A stretch of 64,000 nt of DNA from positions 209,032-273,031 of the forward strand of contig JBKBNI010000004.1 of assembly GCA_046295455.1 (NCBI GenBank), in the 5' to 3' direction. The stretch is from Thermaurantimonas sp046295455 (GTDB taxonomy: Bacteria; Bacteroidota; Bacteroidia; Flavobacteriales; Schleiferiaceae). Shown in pieces: positions 1 to 9,137 of the stretch (its first letter is position 1; each line of letters starts with the position of its first letter). The translations under genes and the position numbers were made by a program. The notes beneath the pieces are model-generated. The model was given only the letters and a program-made list of their open reading frames with translations. It ran no database searches and was not told where the DNA came from.

Positions 1-828
1 CACCTTGCGACCCAGTCGGCCAGATTCCATCATGCGCTGCTGTAAAATAGAGGGTCGGTAGCGTGGATCGAAGTACATCTGTTCAAAAACCGAATAACTC
101 ACAGCAAAGTTGACATCGAGACCAATGAAATCCATAAGTTCAAAAGGACCCATGCGAAAGCCCCCCTTGGTCTTCATGATAAAATCTACCTCTGAGGGTG
201 TTGCGATCTGTTCTTCCACGATTCTGAGAGCTTCCCCGTAGAATGGTCTGGCAACGCGATTGACGATAAATCCCGGAGTATCTTTTACCCTTACAGCACG
301 CTTTCCCCATTCTTTCATCAGATCTATCAGTTGTGACAGCACCCTTTCAGAAGTATTCATCCCGGGAACTACTTCGACCAGCTTCATGATCGTAGCTGGA
401 TTAAAAAAATGTAGTCCGGCAAATTTTTCAGGTCTGCCGAGGACTCTGCTCAGTTTACTGACGCTTAGGCTCGACGTATTCGTACATAGGATACAATCCG
501 GGTGTACACACTCTTCAATGGCTTCAAACAGTTTTTTTTTAATTTCAAAATCCTCTACTATGGCCTCAATAAACAGATGAGAATCCGATAGGTCAGATAG
601 AGAAGTGGTGAAGCATATACGTTGGAAGACCTCTTCGGGGCTTTGATTTTCGAGTTTGCCTTTTTGAGAGAGTTTGGTGAGACTGGCCAGAATAGATTCA
701 TGAGCTTTTTGAAGGCTGGCCTCTTCTATGTCGTAGAGTCGTACCATATGCCTGTTTTGAGCCGCAAGCTGTGCAATGCTACTGCCCATTGTGCCAGCTC
801 CGGCCACTGAAATGATACTATCTTTCAT
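1..828 (-). CDS. 3-hydroxyacyl-CoA dehydrogenase (PaaH/HbdA-like), 3' end outside window
   Basis: NAD-dependent oxidation of 3-hydroxyacyl-CoA to 3-oxoacyl-CoA, in beta-oxidation, phenylacetate or butyryl-CoA-type pathways. The reverse strand is open from an ATG at 828 to the window edge (276 codons). The N-terminus shows the Rossmann glycine motif in SVAGAGTMGSSIAQ. The last visible residues include LDVNFAVSYSVFEQ and ESGRLGRK, which match the conserved C-terminal dimerisation domain of this family, so little of a 280-300-residue enzyme would be missing; PaaH-type proteins can be longer. Its start overlaps the stop of the upstream histidine kinase (ATGA), which suggests translational coupling. 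Family assignment is firm; the exact substrate is inferred. Confidence 0.88.
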   Translation of the reverse strand, partial: MKDSIISVAGAGTMGSSIAQLAAQNRHMVRLYDIEEASLQKAHESILASLTKLSQKGKLENQSPEEVFQRICFTTSLSDLSDSHLFIEAIVEDFEIKKKLFEAIEECVHPDCILCTNTSSLSVSKLSRVLGRPEKFAGLHFFNPATIMKLVEVVPGMNTSERVLSQLIDLMKEWGKRAVRVKDTPGFIVNRVARPFYGEALRIVEEQIATPSEVDFIMKTKGGFRMGPFELMDFIGLDVNFAVSYSVFEQMYFDPRYRPSILQQRMMESGRLGRKV

Positions 829-2297
829 GATTTTTTAATGTTAAACGTCGGTAAAGTCACATAAAAAACAGAGCCCTTACCCTCCTGGCTTTCGAAGTGA
901 ATTTTTCCATTATTTTTTATGACAAACTCTTTTACAAGAGCCAACCCCAATCCCGAACCTTTTTCGCCTAATGTGCCCGTTTTCGAGGTGCTCAAAAAGG
1001 AAAAAAGATTTTCTTTTTCACGCGCGGAGATCCCTATGCCCTCATCCTGAATGGAAATTTGTACTTCGTCAGAATTTAATAGCTTGCCTGTTATAACTAT
1101 CTTGCCGTTTACATGAGAAAATTTAATGGCATTTGACAGCAGGTTTCTCAGGATGAAGTATAGACTGTTTGGATCGCAATAGGCGATAATATCGTCCAAA
1201 TGGTTGATGTCAATCTTTAGCTTTTTCTCCTGGATATTAATCTGAAATGACTCTACAAGTTTTTGAATGACCTTTTTTACGTACACAGGCTCCGGCTGGT
1301 TTTTTTCACCTTTTATTTCGCTGGACGACCATGCCAACAAATTATTGAGAAGTTCACTTGAATTTTTTAAACTTATATTAAGTAGCCTGAGATAATCTTT
1401 TATTTCCTTATTGCTGAGAGAGTCCAGGCTTTCGTACAGCAGGTCACCGATCGACTGGCTATTGTAAATGGGGTTCTTTAGATCATGCGCAATGATGGTA
1501 AAAAACTTATTTTTTATTGCGTTTGCTTCCCGGAGTTCGGACAGCAATTTTAGATTATTCAGTTCTTTGTTTTTTAAATCTGTAATATCTCTGGAGCTTC
1601 CAACAATATATATTTTTTGATTTTTCGGGATTTCAATTTTTTTTAGTTGAGTAAGCCAGTACTTGCCACCGGCAGGAAGTTCGAGGTATTCTTCATATGC
1701 GATGATATCATTGCTCATCAGAGCCCTTCGGTAGTTTTCCTCCAGCTGGCGGCCTACTTCTTCCCCTACAAGTTCTCTTGGTGTTTTTTTGTGTATTGTG
1801 TTGAATGAAATACCCGTTTCTTCCCGGTGTTTCTTATTTGTGGTAACAAATCGGAATTCTTCATTTTTATATTCGATAATGAAGACGGCATCACTGGATG
1901 AAAAAAATATATTTTCATAAAAATATCGAATGTCATTGATCTCTTCGAAATCTTCAAAGGATATTTGATTTTCAATATTAAGTGTAACGTCAATCAATTC
2001 TCCGGAGTTTGAATATTTTACTTTATAAATAAGATCAGATCGATCCTTGTTTGCGTAAAAGAATTTACCAAAGGCTGATATCTCTACATCTGAGGCAAAC
2101 ATTTGAAAGAAAGTCTTGTCAAAACCCAATTGCTTTTCAAATTCCTTGTATGATACAGGGCTTTGTTTTCCGATTAATCCCTTGATTATCTCTTTATCAG
2201 GTTCGTTCCATTCCAGTATTTCAAAATCTGTGATTTGACTTTTTGAATCCCTTATTACTTTCAGTTTATATCTCAGGTTTTTCAAAAGGTGATCCAT
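825..2297 (-). CDS. PAS-domain sensor histidine kinase
   Basis: A 490-residue kinase without an obvious signal peptide or membrane segment, so probably cytoplasmic. Residues about 1-120 are not recognised. A PAS domain follows at about 122-245, ending in the usual DITDLKNKE linker. A HisKA dimerisation domain has the phospho-acceptor His271 in IIAHDLKNP. The ATPase domain shows the N box (LRNLLSNAIKFS), G1 (DEGIGI) and G2 (GSGLGLALVKEF). It begins 18 bases after the hybrid kinase upstream and ends in an ATGA overlap with the 3-hydroxyacyl-CoA dehydrogenase, so it is one gene in a compact four-gene operon. No stand-alone response regulator lies nearby; the only receiver domain is in the upstream hybrid kinase. 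The signal sensed is unknown. Confidence 0.9.
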   Translation of the reverse strand: MDHLLKNLRYKLKVIRDSKSQITDFEILEWNEPDKEIIKGLIGKQSPVSYKEFEKQLGFDKTFFQMFASDVEISAFGKFFYANKDRSDLIYKVKYSNSGELIDVTLNIENQISFEDFEEINDIRYFYENIFFSSSDAVFIIEYKNEEFRFVTTNKKHREETGISFNTIHKKTPRELVGEEVGRQLEENYRRALMSNDIIAYEEYLELPAGGKYWLTQLKKIEIPKNQKIYIVGSSRDITDLKNKELNNLKLLSELREANAIKNKFFTIIAHDLKNPIYNSQSIGDLLYESLDSLSNKEIKDYLRLLNISLKNSSELLNNLLAWSSSEIKGEKNQPEPVYVKKVIQKLVESFQINIQEKKLKIDINHLDDIIAYCDPNSLYFILRNLLSNAIKFSHVNGKIVITGKLLNSDEVQISIQDEGIGISAREKENLFSFLSTSKTGTLGEKGSGLGLALVKEFVIKNNGKIHFESQEGKGSVFYVTLPTFNIKKS

Positions 2298-2315
2298 AGG
2301 TTTGTAAATATTAAT

Positions 2316-3734
2316 TTATATTGGTAAATATTTTGATATTTTGTTTAAAATTACTTCTTTGGTGTATGGTTTGGGAATATAATCGTCAAATCCTTCGTTC
2401 AGAAACTTTTCCTCATCATTGGCAAGGGCATAGGCAGTGAGGGCAATGACGGGCAGATGGTTGTATTGATTGTTTTTTTTGATTTCTTTCATTGCCTGTA
2501 TTCCATCCATACCTTTTCCGAGATTGATGTCCATAAGTACGAGGTCAAATTCTTTTTTTCCCAGAAGGCTAAGTCCCTGTTCCGCATTGTCTGCTAATGT
2601 AATGTGATATTTCTTTCCGAGGCAGATTTCAAGTAGTTTTTGGTTGAGATAGTTGTCTTCTACATATAAGATGCTTTTTCTATTTTTTTTGGTGATATTT
2701 TTTATATCTGTTATTTGACGGTCGGAGGATTCACTGTTTGGTATTGTGATGGTAAAGGTACTTCCTTGATTGGGTTTACTGTTTACCTCAATTTTTCCAT
2801 CCATAATATGCACGAGTTTCTTCACGATGCTCAGACCGATTCCTGATCCTTCGTAGTGGCGATTGTAGCCTTCACTGAGCTGTCTGAAGTCGTCAAAACA
2901 CTCATCTATTCTGTCTGGCTCGATTCCGATTCCTGTATCTGATACCGAAATGATACACTTTTCAGAATCCGTTCGGTAATACACATCAATTTTTCCGCTA
3001 TCCGTAAATTTAATGGCATTTGAAAGCAGCTGTTTAATGATTTTGTCCAGCTTTTTTCCGTCGCAGAAAAAATGTACTTTCGGAGCAATTTCCCCGGACA
3101 GATGGATGGTCAGATTTTTGGACTTTGCTTTATAATAAAACGAATCACAGGCATTTTTCAAAAGGGAGTATATATCTACCTCTTCGTTTTGCACGATGAT
3201 CTTGTCTGAGATAATCAACGAGAAATCATTAATGTTGTTAAGAGTATCGACCATTCGATTGGCAGATTGGGATAGACTATCGATATACAGCTGTGCTTCC
3301 TGGCTTAGTTCGGTATACTTCAATAAATCTGTAAAACCGATTATTCCCGTCAGAGGTGTTCGGAGTTCGTGAGATAGATTTTCCAGAAAGTGATTTCGCT
3401 GTCTATCTATTTCATTTAGGCTTGCAATGGTATTCTCAAGATTGAGCAAATGTACTTGCTCCTCGGTCACGTCTATGAGTTGATATACTGCATGGTTTCT
3501 TTCGAGCTGTTGTTTTATTACATTCAGATAAATGTTTTTATCATTTTTAGTAATGTGTATAGATTGGTCGGACGAATCTGTCAGATAAGATGAGTAGAAT
3601 TTTTCTTCATCTACTTTTAGCTGATTAATCAGTGTATAAAATGATTGATTGGCATATACGATTGCTGAGCCATTGTGAATCAAGGTAGGTATTTCACTCT
3701 TATCTACAATCTCTTTAAACAACATTGAATCCAT
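2316..3734 (-). CDS. Hybrid sensor histidine kinase with C-terminal receiver domain
   Basis: A 472-residue hybrid two-component protein. The N-terminal ~95 residues look like a degenerate PAS domain (ending in QLIDVTEEQ). HisKA carries His122 in NLSHELRTPLTG. The ATPase domain shows KQLLSNAIKFT, DTGIGI and GSGIGLSIVKKL. The receiver occupies about residues 354-472, with the phospho-acceptor Asp402 in LMDINLG and the conserved Lys in YIPKPY. No DNA-binding domain is present, so output is probably phosphotransfer or protein interaction. It starts 11 bases after the exonuclease III stop and is followed after 18 bases by a second kinase. The two kinases may share this receiver; that is inference from gene order only. 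Confidence 0.92.
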   Translation of the reverse strand: MDSMLFKEIVDKSEIPTLIHNGSAIVYANQSFYTLINQLKVDEEKFYSSYLTDSSDQSIHITKNDKNIYLNVIKQQLERNHAVYQLIDVTEEQVHLLNLENTIASLNEIDRQRNHFLENLSHELRTPLTGIIGFTDLLKYTELSQEAQLYIDSLSQSANRMVDTLNNINDFSLIISDKIIVQNEEVDIYSLLKNACDSFYYKAKSKNLTIHLSGEIAPKVHFFCDGKKLDKIIKQLLSNAIKFTDSGKIDVYYRTDSEKCIISVSDTGIGIEPDRIDECFDDFRQLSEGYNRHYEGSGIGLSIVKKLVHIMDGKIEVNSKPNQGSTFTITIPNSESSDRQITDIKNITKKNRKSILYVEDNYLNQKLLEICLGKKYHITLADNAEQGLSLLGKKEFDLVLMDINLGKGMDGIQAMKEIKKNNQYNHLPVIALTAYALANDEEKFLNEGFDDYIPKPYTKEVILNKISKYLPI

Positions 3735-3745
3735 ATAAGCGATTG

Positions 3746-4519
3746 TTATTGATATTTCAGCTCAATATTTATTTTATATGGGCAGTGGTCACTGTGTACT
3801 ATGTCTGATAAGATATGTACACTTTTTAGTTTGTTTTTTATGCTTGGTGTCAGCATTTGATAGTCTATTCTCCAACCTTTGTTTTTAGCTCTGGCTCCTG
3901 CTCTGTAGGTCCACCAGGTGTAATGGTGAGGCTGCTGATTTAATTCACGGAACGAATCAATCCATCCATGCCCGATAAAGGTGTCAAACCATTCTCTTTC
4001 CTCCGGCAAAAATCCACTGCTGTTAGCATTGCGTATGGGATCATGTATGTCTATAGGTTTGTGACAAATATTGAAATCTCCTGCCAGGATTATGTTGTTG
4101 TAGTCAGACTTTAAGTCATCGGTAAAGCGCAGGAAGTCCTCCAGGAATTTCATTTTGATTTCCTGGCGTTCGTCCCCGCTGCTGCCGGAGGGTATGTAAA
4201 CGGATGCTATGGTAAATCCTTGATATACATTGATTAAAATTCTTCCCTCCCGGTCTATGTAGTCCATTCCGGTCGATTTCAAAGTCTTAAGAGGCTTGAT
4301 TTTAGATAAAATAGCCACTCCGGAGTAACCCTTCTTTTGAGCCGGATTCCATTGAACGTCGTATCCCAATGCGCGAAACTGCCCGAGATCTACCTGGTCT
4401 TCATCGGCTTTTACCTCCTGAAGGCAGAGGATATCAGGATTTTCGTCATTCAGCCAATTTAAAAAACCCTTGTTGATAGCAGATCTGATGCCGTTTACAT
4501 TGTATGTAATGATATTCAT
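3746..4519 (-). CDS. xth: Exodeoxyribonuclease III (AP endonuclease)
   Basis: Base-excision-repair nuclease that cleaves at abasic sites and degrades 3' ends. The start at 4519 (MNIITYNVNGIRSA) gives 257 residues, the usual family length. A longer open frame to 4582 would collide with the divergent gene. Metal and catalytic motifs of the EEP fold are visible: LQEVKADEDQ (Glu), ILAGDFNICHKPID (Asp/Asn), KGWRIDYQ, and the terminal SDHCPY with the catalytic Asp-His pair. First gene of the minus-strand operon with the two kinases. Divergently arranged with the large envelope protein; the two starts are 56 bases apart. Confidence 0.95.
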   Translation of the reverse strand: MNIITYNVNGIRSAINKGFLNWLNDENPDILCLQEVKADEDQVDLGQFRALGYDVQWNPAQKKGYSGVAILSKIKPLKTLKSTGMDYIDREGRILINVYQGFTIASVYIPSGSSGDERQEIKMKFLEDFLRFTDDLKSDYNNIILAGDFNICHKPIDIHDPIRNANSSGFLPEEREWFDTFIGHGWIDSFRELNQQPHHYTWWTYRAGARAKNKGWRIDYQMLTPSIKNKLKSVHILSDIVHSDHCPYKINIELKYQ

Positions 4520-4575
4520 TGGGAAAGCGTTAGTTTGTAGTGGTGAAAATCCAGCAAGCGAAGATATACTTTGAG

Positions 4576-7500
4576 ATGCCAAAATTGGGATATGCGTGCA
4601 TATATGTCCTTACCGTATTTATTCCTTTTGGGTTTGTATCCGCACAAAATTTTAATCCGAGATTTTATAAAAAGGTCATACAAATCAAGGGTGGTGACTC
4701 GATTGCGTTTTCACCCAGAACTTACCTGCCGTCGGTAAGCTTCAGGTCAGAAGACGGGGAGGTGGATTCGTGTTTTGTAAAGACCGAAAACCACTTTGTG
4801 TTTCTCAATAATTGCGACGAGATGCAGGTGGAGGTCACGTATTATCTTCTTCCCGAAGATTATCTGCCCCCTTACGAGTTGATGGACAGGTCAATTTTAT
4901 TGCCTACCAATAAAGTCAACGAAAAGTCACAACCTCTGGCCATAGGCATATCAGGACAGACCAGCATATTTGACAAGGATTTTTCCGGTATCAGTCGTAC
5001 AGGCGCTATCAGCAGGGCAGTACGCGTGGGTACCAATCAAAGTGCAGTGCTAAACTCAAGTCTGGATTTACAGATGTCCGGTTACTTGCCGGATAGCACA
5101 TTGATCCGAGCATCCATTACCGACAATCGAATTCCTGTGCAGCCTGATGGTTATTCTCAGCAGTTGCGCGATATCGATCGGATTTTTATAGAGGTATCTC
5201 ACAAAAGCAGAGGCAGTATGATTGCGGGCGATTACTCCATTACCAACACGGATCACTATTTTCTGAATTTTGACCGGCGCATCACCGGGTTGGGGCTTGC
5301 CACGAGCAGAAAGTACGGCAAGAATATGTCCGGAGTATCCGGTCAGATAAATGGTGCCCTATCCAGAGGCATCTTCGCCCGCAACAGTTTTATGGGGCAG
5401 GAGGGAAACCAGGGACCTTACAAACTCTTTGGAAACAACAACGAACTCTTCATCATTATCGTCTCGGGAAGCGAGCGTGTGTACCTGGATGGGATCTTGC
5501 TCACCAGAGGTCAGGAGTATGACTATGTGATGGATTACAATGCCGGTGAAATCACGTTTACAGCGCTGAGACCAATCACCCGCGAAAGGCGAATTGTCAT
5601 CGAATTTCAATACACGACCCTTCTCTACCTGAGATCCATCGCCTATGCGCAGGCAGCGTGGAATACGGATAAATTTTCAGCTGAGCTGGTGCACTACCTT
5701 GAATCGGACAGCCGTAATCAGACCCTCTTTCAGGACCTGACAGAGGGGGAGAAGCAATTGATAGGAGAGGCAGGTTCAGATTTTTCTAAATTGAAAATCC
5801 CGTCGGCGACCGAAGTTCCCTTTTCGCCGGATGAGCCTCTCTACGAAAAAATAATTCAACCCGGCTTTGGAGAGATATTCGTTCTGTCGCGGGATTCCAC
5901 CAGACAACTGTATCGGGTACAATTTACCTTCGTAGGAAGTGGAAATGGAAACTACATCCAATCCAACACCGTTGTGAATGGGAGGGTTTTTGAATGGATC
6001 CCTCCTCTGAACGGACGACCACAGGGCAGCTATGAGCCTGTAAAACAATTGACACCTCCGCAGTCGATCAGTATTTCTTCTCTCCGGACGAGCTACGATG
6101 CAGGTCCACTGGGCGCCCTGGAACTACAAACGGCTTACAGTCAAAAAAACCTGAACAGATATGCCATGGCCGATCATCTGCAAGACGGATATGCAATCAG
6201 GGCCAACCATGCCCTCAATAGAAAATTTGGAAGATTAAACCTGAAATCTGGGGCTTACCTGGATTGGCTTCAGGCAGATTTCACCACTGTAGAGCGGGTA
6301 CGGCAGGTCGAATTCAAACGTGACTGGGCTCTCGCAGACTCCATTCCCGCAGTAGACCAGTGGCTCTCAGGTGTTCAGATCGAATTGTCATCGGACACTT
6401 CGCTCCAGGCACTTTTTGAGCTTTCGACGCTGCGGCAGGGAGTCGAATCACGTAGAAAATATTCCGGAAACCTCTCTTCATCGACCAATTACATCTCGAT
6501 AAAGACGCGGTTTTCGTGGCTTACAATTCAAAATCCGTCACGTCAGGGTTCATTTATTCGCCAGGACGGCGACGTTGCGCTCAGGATTACATCATCTCTC
6601 TCGGCGGGAGTGCGCACCGACTTCGAACGCAATATTCAAACCATCGATTATCTGCCCGTTGACGGATCCTACCATTTCTTGCATACGGAACCTTATATCC
6701 GTCTGACAGGAGGAAGCAGAAAGGCAGTGGAAGTATTTGGAGTAATCCGTTCAGATGATACGGTGTATAACCGTATACTCACCAATGCAGCTCTGTCCCG
6801 AGGAGGAGGGATCAAATCAGATTGGCACTACAGATCGAATCTGGACTTTAATACAATGTTCTTATACCGTCAGATCAGGTTTGATGAATTAACAGGACAG
6901 TCAAACTTTGCCGCCTACACAGGCCGGATTCGTCTTCAGCAGCGTTGGTTACGAAATAGTCTGATGCTAAACAGCTTACTGGAAACAGGCACCGGGACAG
7001 AGCCCATGAGGGTCTTTAGCTACCTGGAAGTACCGGCCGGCACCGGCACTCATACATGGATCGATTACAATGGAAATGGAATCAAAGAGTTAGATGAGTT
7101 TGAGCCGGCAAGATTCCCGGCAGAAGCCGCTTACATCCGGATTTTTGCCCCATCGTCTCAATTTATTCGGGTGGAATTTAGCAAAATCTCCCAATCCCTT
7201 CTCTTCAATCCCGTTTCGTTTGCTTCCAAATTGACTGGCTGGAAAAAATTTCTCACGCGATTCAGCGTGCAGTCCACCGTACAGACAGACTCCAGAAGGC
7301 AATTGACAGACCCCGTAAACAAAATACTTCATCTCCCGACCGGGGTTGATGATACGCTTACTTTGGGTGCACTGATTCAGCATAGACACACGCTCTTCTT
7401 CGATCGTACGCGAAGCAAATTCGGATGGGATGTAAACTACCTGTTTAATACAAATGCAAATTTGCTGGCCTTTGGCACAGAAGAAGCCCGCAGACGCGAA

Positions 7501-8013
7501 TATCCCGTAAACATTCGGTGGAAGATAATAAGGCCTCTTTTGATTCGCTTCACGATAAATTATGTGGAAAAAGAAAATCTGTCAGAAAATTTTCCGGCAC
7601 GGAATTTTTCGATCAATGAGAATATTATTTCACCGAGAATCGAATTTCAGCCAAATGAGCGGTATCGCACCTCCTTTACTTATGAATACTCTGACAAGAA
7701 ATCATCCTCGGGAGTGGCTGCCGGTGTGGCTTCAAATCGCCTTACCAGCGAACATTACCTCGCTTCTGCATCGAAGTATGCCGTAAACACAAGTCTGCAA
7801 TGGATTTCGAATCGATTCTCAGGAGAAGCAAATTCCCCGCTCGGATTTGCAATGCTCGAAGGTCTTCAGCCCGGAAACAACCTTGTAGTTTCAACTCAGA
7901 TTCAACGCAACCTGACCAATGGTCTTCAGGTCAGCATTACCTACGAGGGTCGGTGGAGTGCTCAGATGCCCTACATCCAAAGCGGAGTCATGCAGCTAAA
8001 GGCCTTTTTTTAA
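4576..8013 (+). CDS. Large secreted/outer-membrane protein of unknown function
   Basis: A 1145-residue exported protein. The start at 4576 begins a clear signal peptide (MPKLGYACIYVLTVF, ending VSAQ); an upstream start at 4540 would add 12 polar residues. Around residues 300-350 there is a recognisable conserved block, VYLDGILLTRGQEYDYVMDY followed by NAGEITFTALRPI and ending VIEFQYT. I have seen this pattern in large envelope proteins of several Gram-negative phyla but cannot name the family. The rest is rich in alternating polar/aromatic stretches typical of outer-membrane beta strands. An EF-hand-like IDYNGNGIKELDEFEPARFP segment lies near residue 830. No type IX C-terminal sorting domain was recognised. 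Probably cell-envelope located; function unknown. Confidence 0.8.
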   Translation: MPKLGYACIYVLTVFIPFGFVSAQNFNPRFYKKVIQIKGGDSIAFSPRTYLPSVSFRSEDGEVDSCFVKTENHFVFLNNCDEMQVEVTYYLLPEDYLPPYELMDRSILLPTNKVNEKSQPLAIGISGQTSIFDKDFSGISRTGAISRAVRVGTNQSAVLNSSLDLQMSGYLPDSTLIRASITDNRIPVQPDGYSQQLRDIDRIFIEVSHKSRGSMIAGDYSITNTDHYFLNFDRRITGLGLATSRKYGKNMSGVSGQINGALSRGIFARNSFMGQEGNQGPYKLFGNNNELFIIIVSGSERVYLDGILLTRGQEYDYVMDYNAGEITFTALRPITRERRIVIEFQYTTLLYLRSIAYAQAAWNTDKFSAELVHYLESDSRNQTLFQDLTEGEKQLIGEAGSDFSKLKIPSATEVPFSPDEPLYEKIIQPGFGEIFVLSRDSTRQLYRVQFTFVGSGNGNYIQSNTVVNGRVFEWIPPLNGRPQGSYEPVKQLTPPQSISISSLRTSYDAGPLGALELQTAYSQKNLNRYAMADHLQDGYAIRANHALNRKFGRLNLKSGAYLDWLQADFTTVERVRQVEFKRDWALADSIPAVDQWLSGVQIELSSDTSLQALFELSTLRQGVESRRKYSGNLSSSTNYISIKTRFSWLTIQNPSRQGSFIRQDGDVALRITSSLSAGVRTDFERNIQTIDYLPVDGSYHFLHTEPYIRLTGGSRKAVEVFGVIRSDDTVYNRILTNAALSRGGGIKSDWHYRSNLDFNTMFLYRQIRFDELTGQSNFAAYTGRIRLQQRWLRNSLMLNSLLETGTGTEPMRVFSYLEVPAGTGTHTWIDYNGNGIKELDEFEPARFPAEAAYIRIFAPSSQFIRVEFSKISQSLLFNPVSFASKLTGWKKFLTRFSVQSTVQTDSRRQLTDPVNKILHLPTGVDDTLTLGALIQHRHTLFFDRTRSKFGWDVNYLFNTNANLLAFGTEEARRREYPVNIRWKIIRPLLIRFTINYVEKENLSENFPARNFSINENIISPRIEFQPNERYRTSFTYEYSDKKSSSGVAAGVASNRLTSEHYLASASKYAVNTSLQWISNRFSGEANSPLGFAMLEGLQPGNNLVVSTQIQRNLTNGLQVSITYEGRWSAQMPYIQSGVMQLKAFF

Positions 8014-8103
8014 TTTTTTCCAAAAACCGAGAGCTTTACGCCTTGGCCAGATCCGTATCGCACACCTATGCATACGGCAGTCATCCGTACGTGACTTGCA
8101 TCC

Positions 8104-8111
8104 TACCTTTG
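8104..8111 (+). promoter_or_regulatory. Bacteroidota-type -7 element (TACCTTTG)
   Basis: Exact match to TAnnTTTG, the -7 consensus of the Bacteroidota primary sigma factor, 29 bases before the ATG of the ArsC-like gene. No TTTG is found at the expected -33 distance, so the call rests on one element and on spacing. Confidence 0.4.
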
Positions 8112-8140
8112 TCCACTGCATTTCAGAACTTAAATGACCT

Positions 8141-8488
8141 ATGCTGATCGTTTACCATAACCCCAGATGCGGCAAAAGCCGCGAAGCACTGAAGTGGCTC
8201 GATGAGCGAGGTATTTCATATTCGGTTAAAAAGTATCTCGACGAACCATTGACATTTGAAGAGGTGGAAAATCTTGTAGACCTGGCCGGATTTCACACCA
8301 TAGACATTATCCGGACAAATGAAAAAGTCTGGAAAGAGAAATACATCGGGCTTGACCTCGACAACAATGAACTGATCTACGCCATCATCGAAGATCCGAT
8401 TCTGCTTCAAAGACCGATTGTATTCAATCCCGAAAAAGATCTGGCCGTGATTGCGCGACCTACAGACCGGATTGCGGAAGTACTGTAA
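8141..8488 (+). CDS. ArsC/Spx-family thioredoxin-fold protein (arsenate reductase-like)
   Basis: A 115-residue ArsC-family protein with the N-terminal active-site Cys in HNPRCGKSREAL. The conserved C-terminal QRPIVFNPEKDLAVIARP segment has the family's RP motif, though the usual Arg-Pro spacing should be compared. Members reduce arsenate with glutathione or glutaredoxin, or act as YfgD/Spx-like redox proteins. No arsenite pump or ArsR regulator is nearby, so a role in arsenic resistance is not supported by context. It is followed after 15 bases by rsmG and probably co-transcribed with it. Confidence 0.85.
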   Translation: MLIVYHNPRCGKSREALKWLDERGISYSVKKYLDEPLTFEEVENLVDLAGFHTIDIIRTNEKVWKEKYIGLDLDNNELIYAIIEDPILLQRPIVFNPEKDLAVIARPTDRIAEVL

Positions 8489-8503
8489 TTACTTCGGAAC
8501 AAA

Positions 8504-9130
8504 TTGGAATTCCTGACCAAATATTTTCTTAGCCTCACAGCGGAACAAATTACAAGGTTTGAATCCTTGAAGCCGGTCTACGAAGAGTGGAATGCCCGGA
8601 TCAATGTGATTTCGCGCAAAGACATGGACAACTTCTATCTCCACCATGTCCTGCATAGTCTGGCAATAGCCAAATACACCAGCTTTTTTGAAGGGGCCAG
8701 TGTTTTGGATGTAGGTACAGGAGGTGGATTTCCTGGTATTCCACTTGCAATTTTATTTCCAGGGGTTCAATTTCACCTGGTGGACTCCATCGGAAAGAAA
8801 ATCCGCGTGGTGAATGAAGTAGTTCAGGCTTTGGGATTACAAAACGTATTAGCCACTCAAACCAGGGCAGAACACCTTCCTTCAAAATACAACTACATCG
8901 TCAGCAGAGCAGTGACCACCCTGCCTGATTTTGCCCGATGGATCAAGGGAAAATTGGTTTCAGCCAATCCCCCCGGAGTATTGCCACCGGCTGCATTGTA
9001 CCTCAAAGGCGGAGATCTGTCTACTGAGCTCGTTCCTCCTGTCAAGGTGCTGAAGATCATCGATATCAATGCATATTTTAGCGAAGTCTTTTTTGAGACT
9101 AAAAAGTTGGTGGTATTTCAGGTACTATAA
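8504..9130 (+). CDS. rsmG: 16S rRNA (guanine527-N7)-methyltransferase RsmG
   Basis: SAM-dependent methylation of G527 in the 530 loop of 16S rRNA. 208 residues, normal for the family. The SAM-binding motif is VLDVGTGGGFPGIPLA and the family motif NVISRKDMDNFYLHHVLHS is present near the N-terminus. SRAVTTLPDFARW and YLKGGD mark the C-terminal part. The start is a TTG at 8504: the in-frame upstream stop is the ArsC stop (8486-8488) and no ATG occurs before the conserved region, so TTG is the only reasonable start. Confidence 0.93.
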   Translation: MEFLTKYFLSLTAEQITRFESLKPVYEEWNARINVISRKDMDNFYLHHVLHSLAIAKYTSFFEGASVLDVGTGGGFPGIPLAILFPGVQFHLVDSIGKKIRVVNEVVQALGLQNVLATQTRAEHLPSKYNYIVSRAVTTLPDFARWIKGKLVSANPPGVLPPAALYLKGGDLSTELVPPVKVLKIIDINAYFSEVFFETKKLVVFQVL

Positions 9131-9137
9131 TGGCTCT

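Noticed and set aside
5068..6048. Minus-strand open frames under the large envelope protein
   Set aside because: They are shadows of a gene with a clear signal peptide and conserved block on the plus strand.
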